DNA of 64,000 bases from Chitinophaga deserti (GTDB taxonomy: Bacteria > Bacteroidota > Bacteroidia > Chitinophagales > Chitinophagaceae): NCBI RefSeq assembly GCF_003149455.1, contig NZ_QFFK01000003.1, positions 186,001 through 250,000 of the forward strand. The letters run 5' to 3'. Both the position numbers and the translations under genes were made by a program. The notes beneath the pieces are model-generated. The model saw only the letters and a list, made by a program, of their open reading frames with translations. It was not told where the DNA came from and made no database searches. This document shows positions 37,117 to 46,900 of the stretch, piece after piece. How positions within the stretch are numbered: the first letter of the stretch is position 1; every line of letters begins with the position of its first letter.

Positions 37117-37998
37117 ATGAACACCACCATTACACCAAAGAAGGGAACGAACTGGCTGCACGAAATGGACTTTATCGGAATGCACGCGGTACCGTTTTTA
37201 GCCTTTTTCACACATGTGACTGCTTTCGACTGGATATTGTGCGCAGTGTTGTACTTCGTGCGCATGTTTTTCGTAACCGGCGGATATCACCGATACTTCT
37301 CCCACCGATCATATAAAACCTCACGATTCTTCCAGTTCCTGCTGGCCTGCGGTGCGCAGAGCAGTTTCCAGAAAGGCGTATTGTGGTGGGCGGCGAACCA
37401 CAGGGTTCACCATAAGCACTCCGATACCCCTGAAGATCCTCACTCTGCCAAGATCTACGGATTCTGGCATGCACACATCGGCTGGATCATGGATAAGGAG
37501 CATAAAGAAACCCGCTACGATCTCATCAAGGATATGAAGCATAAAGAGCTGTTCTGGCTCAATAAGTACCACTTTGTTCCGCCGGTAATCCTGGCAGTGG
37601 TGGTGTATTTCATCGGTAACAAGGTAAACGGTGCGGGATGGTTCGACTGGTCTGCAGGCCTCTCTACCCTGTTCATCGGCTTCTTCCTCAGCACCATCCT
37701 GCTGTTCCACGGCACCTTTACCATTAACTCCCTCATGCATAAATGGGGTAAGCCCAGGTATAAGACCGGCGATGAATCCCGCAACAGTCTTGTACTGGCG
37801 CTGGTAACAATGGGCGAAGGCTGGCATAACAACCACCACTACTACCAGCGTGCAACACGCCAGGGCTTCTATTGGTGGGAGATCGATATCACGTATTACA
37901 TCATTGTGATGCTGGGATGGTTCGGCCTTGTGTGGGATATACACGGGGTACCGGAGAAGATAAGAGAGAATAATAAAGTAACTGCACCTGAAGCATAA
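37117..37998 (+). CDS. Acyl-CoA desaturase (delta-9-type fatty acid desaturase)
   Basis: A 293-residue integral membrane di-iron desaturase. The three histidine boxes are HRYFSH (58-63), HRVHHKH (95-101) and HNNHH (about 236-240), separated by hydrophobic spans of about two helices each. The pattern is that of stearoyl-CoA desaturase-like enzymes, which introduce a double bond into fatty acyl chains and adjust membrane fluidity. Full length. Single gene with its own promoter and terminator. Confidence 0.93.
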   Translation: MNTTITPKKGTNWLHEMDFIGMHAVPFLAFFTHVTAFDWILCAVLYFVRMFFVTGGYHRYFSHRSYKTSRFFQFLLACGAQSSFQKGVLWWAANHRVHHKHSDTPEDPHSAKIYGFWHAHIGWIMDKEHKETRYDLIKDMKHKELFWLNKYHFVPPVILAVVVYFIGNKVNGAGWFDWSAGLSTLFIGFFLSTILLFHGTFTINSLMHKWGKPRYKTGDESRNSLVLALVTMGEGWHNNHHYYQRATRQGFYWWEIDITYYIIVMLGWFGLVWDIHGVPEKIRENNKVTAPEA

Positions 37999-38033
37999 AA
38001 AAATCCCCCCGGTACTGCCGGGGGGATTTTTGT
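37999..38033 (+). terminator. Terminator of the desaturase gene
   Basis: A 10-bp stem of C/G runs (38001-38010 with 38020-38029), followed by TTTGTTTT. Confidence 0.85.
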
Positions 38034-38131
38034 TTTAGATATCTTCTTCAGGAAGGTCGTGCATCTATAATCCCATAAATAGCATTCGTCCCTATATCTA
38101 ATTTCCATCCGCATTGATTAAATTAGCTACT

Positions 38132-40021
38132 ATGCAACGTTTCCTCATCCTGCTTTTGCTGATTACCTCCACTGCACAGGCCCAGCAAACCCAGAAGCCA
38201 CCCCTCCACGGCCGCCACTGGATGGCCATTACCGGTAAGCCTCTTGCCGCTACTGCCGGCGCCGCCATTTTCCAGAAAGGCGGTAATGCGGTAGATGCTG
38301 CCTGCGCTATGCTGGCCGCTACGTGTACTATGTGGGACGTGCTCAGCTGGGGCGGGGAAACACAGGCACTCATCTATCATCCCAAAACCGGAAAGGTGAT
38401 TGCCCTCAACGCCCTCGGTGTTGCGCCCACCGGCGCCACGGCGGCTTTCTACAAAGGAAAAGGGTATGCCTTCCCGCCGGAGTACGGTCCGCTTGCGGCA
38501 GTAACTCCCGGCACGCCCGGCGGCATTTGCTACATGCTGAGTGAATACGGTACCAAAAGCCTGAAAGAAGTATTACAGCCCGCTATGGAAATGGCGGCCG
38601 GTTATCCGATAGACGCGCAAACGGCCAACAGCATAGAGCGCGGCAAATCATGGATCAAACAATGGCCTTACAGTAAAGCCGTTTTCCTCACCCATCCCGG
38701 CGCGGCAAGGGAAGCACCGGAGGCGGGAGAGATCTTTGTGCAGCGCGATCTTTTGGCCACCTTGCAAAAGATGGTGGATGCGGAACAGGCAGCCCTCCGC
38801 GCAGGCAAATCACGCAAGGTAGCCATCATGGCTGCGTACGACCGCTTCTACAAAGGAGACATTGCACAGGAGCTGGTACGCGGCACACGCGAACAGGGAG
38901 GCCTCATTACCATGGAAGACCTCGCCCGCTGGAAGCCCATCGTGGAAGAGCCGGTGCATGTTCAATACAAAGGCATCGACGTGTACAAGCTTCGCGAATG
39001 GACACAAGGCCCCATGATGCTGCAGGCTCTCAATATCCTCGAAAACTTCGATCTCAAAACCATGGGGTATAATTCCCCGCAATACATACACACGGTCTAT
39101 CAGGCCATGAACCTCAGCTTTGCAGACCGTGACTTCTATTACGGCGACCCGTATGGTACGCTGAAGCCTCCCATAAATGGGCTGCTCAGTAAAGCCTATG
39201 CCCGCCAGCGTGCAGCCACCATAGATCCCCTGCGGAATGCACCGGAGGTAATGCCCGGCGACCCCTACCCTTTTCAAAACGAACGCAACCCCTGGAAGCG
39301 CTTCCTCGATGTGCGTGCTTCCCTTTCCGATACAACCAAACAACAACAGCCCGGTCAGTTCGTACCAAAGCATGATGCCATTGCCATGCACAGGGCCGAC
39401 AGTGCGTACCACGACCGGCTATGGCGCGGCACTACCAGCGTGGAGGCCGCAGATGCCGAAGGATGGGTTGTGTCTATCACTCCCAGTGGCGGATGGCTCC
39501 CGGCGTGTATTGCGGGACGTACCGGCGTGGGGCTTAGCCAAAGGGCACAGAGCTTCGTACTCGATTCCGTGATGAACCCCTTCAATGTAATTGCCCCGGG
39601 TAAGCGCCCCCGTGTTACCCTCACCCCTTCCATGGCACTGAAAGACGGGAAACCTTTCCTCTCCTTTGCCGTGCAGGGTGGCGATACGCAGGATCAGAAC
39701 CTGCTGCAGTTTTTCCTCAATGTTGTTGAATTCGGGATGACGGTGCAGCAGGCTACCGAAGCGGCCAATATCAACAGTAACCAGCTGTGGCTTTCGCTGG
39801 GAGGCACTTCCGTGAAAGACAGGGTTCCCCGCGCAGGCAGCATCTTAGTGGCTTCCAATACGCCAGACAGTACGCGCCTCGCGCTGGAGAGCATGGGCTA
39901 CACTCTGAGCTTTGCGGCCCGTACCAGCGGCCCCATCAATGCCATCTTCTTCGACCGGCTGCATCAGTCTATCTGGGGCGGTAGCAGCAACCATGGGGAA
40001 GATTACGGGATTGGTTGGTAA
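38132..40021 (+). CDS. ggt: Gamma-glutamyltransferase family protein, exported
   Basis: A 629-residue N-terminal-nucleophile hydrolase with signal peptide (MQRFLILLLLITSTAQAQ). The self-cleavage site and nucleophile is Thr434 in RGTTSVEAADAEG, and the glycine-rich SGGW follows, as in gamma-glutamyltranspeptidase; an early GGNAVDAA block is also typical. It would hydrolyse or transfer gamma-glutamyl groups, for example from glutathione, in the periplasm. An upstream in-frame TTG (38114) is not needed. The residues that bind the gamma-glutamyl carboxylate could not be fully checked, so the substrate may differ. Confidence 0.88.
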   Translation: MQRFLILLLLITSTAQAQQTQKPPLHGRHWMAITGKPLAATAGAAIFQKGGNAVDAACAMLAATCTMWDVLSWGGETQALIYHPKTGKVIALNALGVAPTGATAAFYKGKGYAFPPEYGPLAAVTPGTPGGICYMLSEYGTKSLKEVLQPAMEMAAGYPIDAQTANSIERGKSWIKQWPYSKAVFLTHPGAAREAPEAGEIFVQRDLLATLQKMVDAEQAALRAGKSRKVAIMAAYDRFYKGDIAQELVRGTREQGGLITMEDLARWKPIVEEPVHVQYKGIDVYKLREWTQGPMMLQALNILENFDLKTMGYNSPQYIHTVYQAMNLSFADRDFYYGDPYGTLKPPINGLLSKAYARQRAATIDPLRNAPEVMPGDPYPFQNERNPWKRFLDVRASLSDTTKQQQPGQFVPKHDAIAMHRADSAYHDRLWRGTTSVEAADAEGWVVSITPSGGWLPACIAGRTGVGLSQRAQSFVLDSVMNPFNVIAPGKRPRVTLTPSMALKDGKPFLSFAVQGGDTQDQNLLQFFLNVVEFGMTVQQATEAANINSNQLWLSLGGTSVKDRVPRAGSILVASNTPDSTRLALESMGYTLSFAARTSGPINAIFFDRLHQSIWGGSSNHGEDYGIGW

Positions 40022-40097
40022 CGGGCAGCGGTATGTTTTTTGATCGTACATTTACTGATATTGTAAAACCTGATTTCCTGTCATAAAATCATGCGGC

Positions 40098-40562
40098 ATG
40101 TTAACGATCGGCACCCCGGCTCCGGATTTCACTCTTTATTCCACACCCGGCCAGCAGCATTCGCTGCAGGACTTTCAGGGCCGGAACCTGATACTGGCGT
40201 TCTACCCTGCAGACTGGAGCCCGGTTTGTGGAGACCAGATGTCGCTCTACAACGAAATGCTGCAGTTGTTCCGCAAGCACAATGCGGCGCTGCTGGGCAT
40301 ATCGGTAGACAGTAAGTGGTGCCACCAGGCATACATGCAATCCCGCAATCTGCACTTCCCGCTACTGGCCGACTTTGAGCCTAAAGGCGCCATGGCGAAA
40401 CAATATGGGGCATATGATGAAAAGGAAGGACAATGTGAGCGCGCGTTGTATGTGATAGATGGCAGCGGCATCATCCGCTGGAACTTTTTATCGCCTCCGG
40501 CTGTTAATCCAGGTGCAGATGGCATTCTCAATGCTTTGGAAAAGATTCAGGGTAAAAAATAA
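40098..40562 (+). CDS. Peroxiredoxin (AhpC/TSA family)
   Basis: A 154-residue thiol peroxidase. The peroxidatic Cys44 lies in YPADWSPVCGDQ, the usual P-x-x-x-T/S-x-x-C context (PADWSPVC), with further cysteines at 75 and about 113 as possible resolving residues. It reduces peroxides using a thioredoxin-type donor. It is the first of three thiol-redox genes: DsbA-like 8 bases behind it, thioredoxin 17 bases after that. Confidence 0.9.
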   Translation: MLTIGTPAPDFTLYSTPGQQHSLQDFQGRNLILAFYPADWSPVCGDQMSLYNEMLQLFRKHNAALLGISVDSKWCHQAYMQSRNLHFPLLADFEPKGAMAKQYGAYDEKEGQCERALYVIDGSGIIRWNFLSPPAVNPGADGILNALEKIQGKK

Positions 40563-40570
40563 AACGGTAT

Positions 40571-41086
40571 ATGGCTAAACTCACACCGCCTCCAGGCCCG
40601 CAGGATCATGCGCGGGGAAAGGAAGGAGCGTCTGTAACGCTTGTGGAATACGGCGATTTTCAATGCCCGCATTGCGGCAGGGCATTCCCAGCAGTGGAAA
40701 ATATCATTCAGCAAATGGGCCCGGGCCTCCGCTTCATCTTCCGGCATTTCCCGCTGTCGGAAGCGCACCCCATGGCCAAGCCCTCCGCCATTGCAGCAGA
40801 AGCCGCGGCAAGGCAGGGCAAATTCTGGGAAATGCATCACGCCATCTTCCAGAACCAGGACCTCCTTTCACCAGAAGCCCTCTTCGCTTTTGCAAAACAA
40901 CTGGGCCTCGACCTCCAGCAGTTCCGGAACGATATACAGGACCCCGCGCTGGAAGAAAAAGTAGATAATGATTTCGTAAGCGGCGTAAAAAGCGGTGTCA
41001 ACGGAACACCTTCCTTCTTCATCAACGGACATAAATACAACGGCAGCTATGACGAAGAATCGCTCATGGCTTCCCTCACTTTTTAA
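40571..41086 (+). CDS. DsbA family thiol oxidoreductase (cytoplasmic)
   Basis: A 171-residue thioredoxin-fold protein. The active site is CPHC in YGDFQCPHCGRAF, the helical insertion is present, and the cis-proline motif is NGTPSFFIN. No signal peptide is visible, unlike periplasmic DsbA. It lies between a peroxiredoxin and a thioredoxin gene, so it may pass electrons between them (inference). Confidence 0.9.
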   Translation: MAKLTPPPGPQDHARGKEGASVTLVEYGDFQCPHCGRAFPAVENIIQQMGPGLRFIFRHFPLSEAHPMAKPSAIAAEAAARQGKFWEMHHAIFQNQDLLSPEALFAFAKQLGLDLQQFRNDIQDPALEEKVDNDFVSGVKSGVNGTPSFFINGHKYNGSYDEESLMASLTF

Positions 41087-41103
41087 ACCACCAAAACAAA
41101 TTT

Positions 41104-41397
41104 ATGAGTTCATTTAACGACCTCCTGGCATCAGAACCCCTCTTGCTCGTTGATTTCTATGCAGACTGGTGCGGGCCCTGCAAAAGCATGGAACCAACCA
41201 TCCAGGATGTGGCCCATGATATGAAAGGCATAGCGAAAGTAGTAAAGATAAATATCGATAAAAATGAACGGACACCCGCGCAATTCAACGTGTCAGCTGT
41301 ACCTACATTCATCATTTTCCGGAATGGGAAAGAGGTATGGCGCCATGCGGGTTTGATCGACAAGGCATCGCTGATCCGCCAGATACAACAGGCGTAG
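41104..41397 (+). CDS. trx: Thioredoxin
   Basis: A 97-residue thioredoxin with WCGPCK, the cis-Pro in VSAVPTFIIF and a conserved KVVKINIDKNE strand. It is the last gene of the peroxiredoxin-DsbA-thioredoxin trio and probably the electron donor for that peroxiredoxin. Confidence 0.93.
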   Translation: MSSFNDLLASEPLLLVDFYADWCGPCKSMEPTIQDVAHDMKGIAKVVKINIDKNERTPAQFNVSAVPTFIIFRNGKEVWRHAGLIDKASLIRQIQQA

Positions 41398-41449
41398 CTA
41401 TAAACAGGGTTCGGACATTTTTATTATCTTGATGGAAATAAGATTCCAC

Positions 41450-42337
41450 ATGAAACTAGCCGCCTTTTTGTTACTGGCCGCCCTGTCTGCCAATGCCCAG
41501 TCAGATTCCCTGCATAGGCTCGTAGCCGATGGCGCGAAGCCCGTACTGGTATCCAAACAATTCAAATTCACGGAAGGCCCCGCGCCCGACCGGAAAGGCA
41601 ATATCTATTTCACCGATCAGCCCAACAACTCCATCTGGAAATACGATACAAAGGGAAAACTCAGTCTTTTCACAGACCAGAGCGGCCGTGCAAATGGGTT
41701 GTATGTGGACAGGAAAGGGAACATCCTTGCATGTGCGGATGCAGATAACCAGTTATGGTCGTTCTCTCCCAAAGGAGGGCACACCGTGTTGCTGGATAAT
41801 TTTGAAGGAAAGAAACTGAATGGCCCCAACGATCTCTGGATCCATCCCAACGGAGATATTTATTTCACCGACCCTTACTACCAGCGCAACTACTGGACGC
41901 GCCAGAAGCCTGAAATAGAAGGCATGAAAGTATACCGCCTACCTGCAGGTTCAAAAACTGCGGAAATGGTGGCCGATGATATCGTGAAGCCCAACGGTAT
42001 TGTGGGAACGCCCGATGGCAAGTACCTGTATGTGGCGGATATTGGCGGAGATAAGATCTACCGCTACGAGATTCAGCCCGATGGAAAACTGGCCGGCCGC
42101 ATCCTCTTTACTTCCAAAGGCGGCGATGGCATAACGCTCGATGAGCGGGGCAACCTCTACCTCTGCGGCAACGGTGTGTTCATCTACAACCCACAGGGGC
42201 AGCAGATAGGCCACATCGAAGTACCGGAAAAATGGACCGCCAACGCCTGCTTCGGCGGTAAAAAGCGCAACATACTCTTCCTCACCGCCTCCACGGCAGT
42301 GTACACGGTACAAATGAAAGTGAAGGGAGCAGAATAA
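41450..42337 (+). CDS. SMP-30/gluconolactonase-like beta-propeller, exported
   Basis: A protein of about 296 residues starting at ATG 41450 with a signal peptide (MKLAAFLLLAALSANAQ). The body is a six-bladed SMP-30-type propeller: FTEGPAPDRKGNIYFTDQ, NGLYVDRKGNILACADA, GPNDLWIHPNGDIYFTDPYY and KPNGIVGTPDGKYLYVADIG, with the acidic and Asn metal ligands of lactonases. It probably hydrolyses a sugar lactone in the periplasm. ATG 41432 is an alternative start, but would put six residues before the signal. Convergent with the ABC ATPase gene. Confidence 0.88.
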   Translation: MKLAAFLLLAALSANAQSDSLHRLVADGAKPVLVSKQFKFTEGPAPDRKGNIYFTDQPNNSIWKYDTKGKLSLFTDQSGRANGLYVDRKGNILACADADNQLWSFSPKGGHTVLLDNFEGKKLNGPNDLWIHPNGDIYFTDPYYQRNYWTRQKPEIEGMKVYRLPAGSKTAEMVADDIVKPNGIVGTPDGKYLYVADIGGDKIYRYEIQPDGKLAGRILFTSKGGDGITLDERGNLYLCGNGVFIYNPQGQQIGHIEVPEKWTANACFGGKKRNILFLTASTAVYTVQMKVKGAE

Positions 42338-42340
42338 TTT

Positions 42341-43330
42341 TTACTTAGGAAGAAACCAGATCCCTTTAGACGATAAGGCTACAAAAACCGCATCGCCCTT
42401 CCGGTGCTGCGGTGCCGTAGTGCGTACGGTGAGCAGGTTGCCCGGCACCTCTACCACCACATCGTGATAACTGCCGCCGAAAAGCACTTCCTTTACCACG
42501 CCCTTTATTGATTCACTGCCATCATTTACCAAACGGAATTGTTCGGGCCGTACTACGAGACTGCGCCCGTTTATTACGATGCCCGGCATAAGGGCAAATA
42601 CCTTTGCCTTTTCAGGCGTAAAGAGCTGATAATCGCCAAGGAGGCCTGCCGCGTATTCATCCGCAGGCTGGCGGTATACTTCTGAAGGGATGCCCTGCTG
42701 CACCAGCTGTCCATCCCGGAGGATGATCAGGTGATCGGCCCAGGGCAGCACATCATCCGGATCGTGCGAAACGAGGAGGCTGGTAATGCCATAGGCTTCG
42801 CCCAGCTCACGGATCACGGATTTGAGTATCTGGGTATGAATGAGATCGAGGTTGGAGTAAGGCTCATCGAGCAGCAGGAGCTTCGGTTTGGTAACCAGCA
42901 GCCGTGCTAAAGAGATGCGTTGTTTTTCCCCGCCGGAAAGCTGGTCGGTTTTCCTTTTGAGGAGATGGCTGATGCGGCAGATGTCGAACAGCCGCATGGC
43001 TTCTTCGTCAGACAGCTGGTTGGCGTATGCCAGCAGTTCCTCCACCCGGTAGTTATTCCGCAGTTCGTAGTGCTGGGAAAGATAGGCTATGCCGGGATGG
43101 CCGGGTATGAGCCGGTAATCGGGGCCCAGTACTTTGTTGCCTTCAAACAGTACGGTACCGTCTGCGGGCTGTACCCATCCTGCAATGATGCGCAACAGGG
43201 TACTTTTTCCTGATCCTGAAGCGCCCATGATCGCTACTTTCTGTCCGCTCTCCACATTGAAAGACAGCGGCTGCAACTCAAAACCAAGCGCGTCTTTCTT
43301 TGATATATCTGAAACTTGTAATAATGTCAT
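42341..43330 (-). CDS. ABC transporter ATP-binding protein, PotA/FbpC-like, without permease neighbours
   Basis: A protein of about 329 residues. Walker A is GASGSGKST, the signature is LSGGEKQR, Walker B is LLLLDEPYSN, and the H-loop is LLVSHD. A C-terminal TOBE-like domain follows (LVVRPEQFRL). That layout is used in importers for polyamines, iron or sulfate. No permease or binding protein is next to it, so the partner is elsewhere or the role is non-transport. ATG 43330 (MTLLQVSD) is the usual start; the longer frame is low quality. Confidence 0.88.
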   Translation of the reverse strand: MTLLQVSDISKKDALGFELQPLSFNVESGQKVAIMGASGSGKSTLLRIIAGWVQPADGTVLFEGNKVLGPDYRLIPGHPGIAYLSQHYELRNNYRVEELLAYANQLSDEEAMRLFDICRISHLLKRKTDQLSGGEKQRISLARLLVTKPKLLLLDEPYSNLDLIHTQILKSVIRELGEAYGITSLLVSHDPDDVLPWADHLIILRDGQLVQQGIPSEVYRQPADEYAAGLLGDYQLFTPEKAKVFALMPGIVINGRSLVVRPEQFRLVNDGSESIKGVVKEVLFGGSYHDVVVEVPGNLLTVRTTAPQHRKGDAVFVALSSKGIWFLPK

Positions 43331-43967
43331 ATTCCCTAAATTGCCGGCCGGTAACTGCAAAGTGCGTTCCATTTCCGGGATATAAAGAAAAAACATTTCC
43401 GGGACTTGATCCTGACCGGGTTTCCGCTTACCCTCCAATACCCGGATAATCAGGATATTGCCAACTTCCGCCCCCTATCCAAAACAGGCATTTAAAGCCT
43501 TTTAGCGCCCTTATCCTCCCTAACCATCCCTTTTCCCCGTCCCTCTTCTTTCCCCGCTTTAAAACACTTTTCTCATTCGTTTAAGCAATGTTAAGGAAAC
43601 CCGGCTCCGGTGGTACTTCATCCTTACTGTATGTATATCGTACCTGTATATTTAGGGTACTTATTCAATACTGCATTGGGTTTGGGGGTTGTTTATATAC
43701 TGTTTATATACATTAACCCTTCTTTAAACCTTCTTTAACCCTGCAGTAAGGGTGGTTTATTTCCCCCTCAGATCCGGCATCACTTCGTCGGAACAGACCG
43801 TCGTTTCACTCCCGGCCGGGAATACTTCAGCCATGAATAACGACATCCCGGCCGAAGTGGCCGCATTGCCCCCTGTAATCAATGTATTTTGCATTCAAAT
43901 TTTTTTGGATATACCTACAGGCTCCATGCCGTTCTGCGGAACGAAACTTTGACCTCAACCATCTCTC
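43331..43967. other. Long intergenic region upstream of the GH44 gene
   Basis: No gene is supported. It holds two tandem 11-bp direct repeats, listed separately. AAACTTTG at 43944-43951 is one base from the -7 consensus and 16 bases before the GH44 ATG. A 66-codon plus-strand ORF (43752-43952) has no recognisable features. Confidence 0.55.
43690..43739. repeat. Two sets of tandem 11-bp direct repeats
   Basis: TGTTTATATAC occurs at 43690-43700 and again at 43701-43711. CCTTCTTTAA[A/C] occurs at 43718-43728 and 43729-43739. Both periods are about one helical turn, as for tandem regulator sites. Confidence 0.7.
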
Positions 43968-46900
43968 ATGAAACCATTCTACAAAATTGCAGCCTGTACG
44001 ATGCTGCTGCTGTACACGACGGCAGAAGTATCGGCACAGGCCGTCCGTAATGTGCAGTTTACCATCAACGCCGCTCCGGCAAACAGGAAAGCGATCAGTC
44101 CGCTGGTGTATGGCACCAACGACCCCTATCCTTACGCCCTTTCCAGCAGGCTGGGTGGTAACCGTTTAACCAACTACAACTGGGAAAACAATGCCAGTAA
44201 CGCCGGGCGCGACTGGTTCCACCAAAGCGACAACTGGGTACCCGGTACACAGGACGTGCCGCCTGACCAGTACGATGTTACCGGCTCGGCACTCACCGCC
44301 TTTCAAAACCGCACCCTTCAACAGGGCGGTTATGGGATTGTAACATTACCTATGGCAGGGTATGTGGCGAAAGACAAGAACAGCACCATTACCGAAGCGG
44401 AAAGTGCGCCCTCGGCCCGCTGGGCGCAGGTAATTGCCCGGAAGCCCGGTGGCCAGCTGTCTCTTACACCCGATGTAAACGATAATGCGGTGTATGTGGA
44501 TGAAGAACTGAACTTCCTCATCACCAACTACGGCCGGTCTAACACCACCAGGGGCGTTAAAGCCTATTCGCTCGATAACGAGCCCTGCCTCTGGTTCGAT
44601 ACCCATCCGCGGCTGTGGGGCCATACCGGCGTTTCGGTGAATTACCTCATGAACAAATCTTACGAAACGGCCGAGCTCATCAAGGAAATGGACCCTACCG
44701 CAGAGGTGTACGGTCCTGCACTTTGGGGGTATACCGCATACCAGAACCTGCAGTTCGCTCCCGACTGGGACCAGGTACGCGGCAACTACGAGCTGTTTGT
44801 GCATTTCTACCTCGCCAACATGCGTGCCCGCAGCCAGCAGGCAGGCAAGCGGCTCCTCGATGTGCTCGACCTGCACTGGTACCCTGCACAGAACCGCGAC
44901 TTCGGCGGCATGAGCCCCTTTGATGATGACAACGATGATAACTCAGTAGGCGCACGCCTGGATATGTCGCGCGGATTGTGGGATGATACCTACCAGGAAA
45001 ATTCCTGGGTAACGGACGCATCCAACGGCAATATATTTCCGGCCCTGCCGAAAATGAAAGCCATGATCGACCAGTTTTATCCCGGTACCAAGCTGGCCAT
45101 TACGGAATACAGCTACGGGGGCACTTCGCATGTATCCGGCGCCATTGCGCAGGCCGATGCATTGGGTGCATTCGGTACCAACGACGTATACCTCGCTACT
45201 TACTGGGGTGGCATCATCGGGTACATCCGCAGCGGCTTCGACCTCTATTGCAATTATGATGGCAACGGCGGCAGATACGGCAACACTGCGGTTAGCGCAC
45301 AAACCAACAACCGCGCCATCAGCGCCGTATATGCTTCCGTGAATGCTTCCGGCGATGAGCGCATGCATACCATGGCCATTAACCGCAGTGTGCGGGATAC
45401 AGTGGTGGCTACCATCAATATTTCCGGTGCACGGGCGTACCGCAGTGCAGCGGTGTATGCGGTAGACTGGACCAGCCCGCAGGTACGCCGCCTGCAGGAT
45501 ATCCGTGGCATCACCAACAACTCCTTTGAAGTGAAGCTGCCGCCTATGACGGTTTACCATTTGGTGCTGTCAGAAACCGACCTCACCGTATATCCCTATA
45601 TCACTAACCTTCGCATCAACCCCGCACAAGGTTATAGCGATGGTACGGCACAGTTCACTATTTCCGCTACCATCACCGATTCCGACGGTGATATGCGCCC
45701 TCCCACCGTAAACCTCAGTTCTGTAGGAGGCAATGCCGCCGCACAGCTGATGCGTAACGGAGATAATTACACCCTGCAGTATACCGTTCCCCTCAACACC
45801 CCATCCGGCCTGAAAACACTGACCGTTTCTGCGGTAGATGCAGCAGGACATAGTATTTCGGGAGATGTATCGTACCGCGTAATGCGTGAAATACCTTCTT
45901 CCGTGATCTGGGATGGCGATGTTATTCAAACCGGTGAAGGCGAGCGTTTCTCTGACCCTAACGACCAGACAGCAGGTACACAGCGCATAGAAAGGCGCAC
46001 CGATGGCGGTAATGAAGCCCCGTCCAGCCTGTACCTCCGCTTTAAACACGATGTCAATAACTGGGGGCTCATGACCTGGCGGATAGATCCCAGCGCAGCA
46101 GGGGCACGCGACGTGCGTGAATACGGTTATCTTGAATTTTACATTCGTTCCAACGCTCCGGCATATGCAGACATAGACTTCAGTTTAAGAGACGCCAGTG
46201 CAAACATGACGTTCTCCCGTACACTTCCCCTTAAAGCCAGCGGTTACATTTCCTCCTTCCACCCCACCCGTTACACCAAAGTGAAGATCCCGTTCGATGA
46301 CCTGTTCGTTGGCACTGGTTTCGACCTTTCTGCATTGTGGCAGCTCAACTTCCAGGTGAATACGGCACAGGATGGTTTTGAAGTATGGATCGATGATGTA
46401 CGTGCCATTCCGCACGACAATCCCATATCGCAACCCGTGGTGAGCGATGTGCGCATAACACCCGCCGAAGGCTTTGCCGATGGGTTAACACCCATCACGC
46501 TCAGTGTTATTGCTACTGATCCGAATAACGACCTGGCTACCGTAACGGCAGACCTTTCCTCTGTAGGCGGTGCTAACAAGCACGCACTCATACTGACCAA
46601 CGGCCGCTACACGACTACATTTACAATACCTCCTGTAGCTGCTGCCGGCAACCATACTTTCCGGATCACGGCTACTGACCAGAAGAGCAATTCTGCCGAA
46701 GCATCTGCCAAATACTACGTTTGGAGCCGCGCCAGCTCGGATGTGCTGTGGGATGGTGATACGAAAAACGAAGGGGTGGCGGAAGCATCCAGCAATCCTG
46801 AGTCAAGAATCTTTGTAGCGCAAACAGGCGGCAACAAAGGCCCCATCAGTATGCGAGCGCACCTGCAGCCCGGTCCGGAGCCATATGCTTATGTGACCTG

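Noticed and set aside
38114..38131. TTG start six codons before the gamma-glutamyltransferase ATG
   Set aside because: ATG 38132 begins a clean signal peptide; the extension adds nothing recognisable.
43752..43952. A 66-codon plus-strand ORF before the GH44 gene
   Set aside because: No family, no clear promoter of its own, and it overlaps the probable control region of the GH44 gene.
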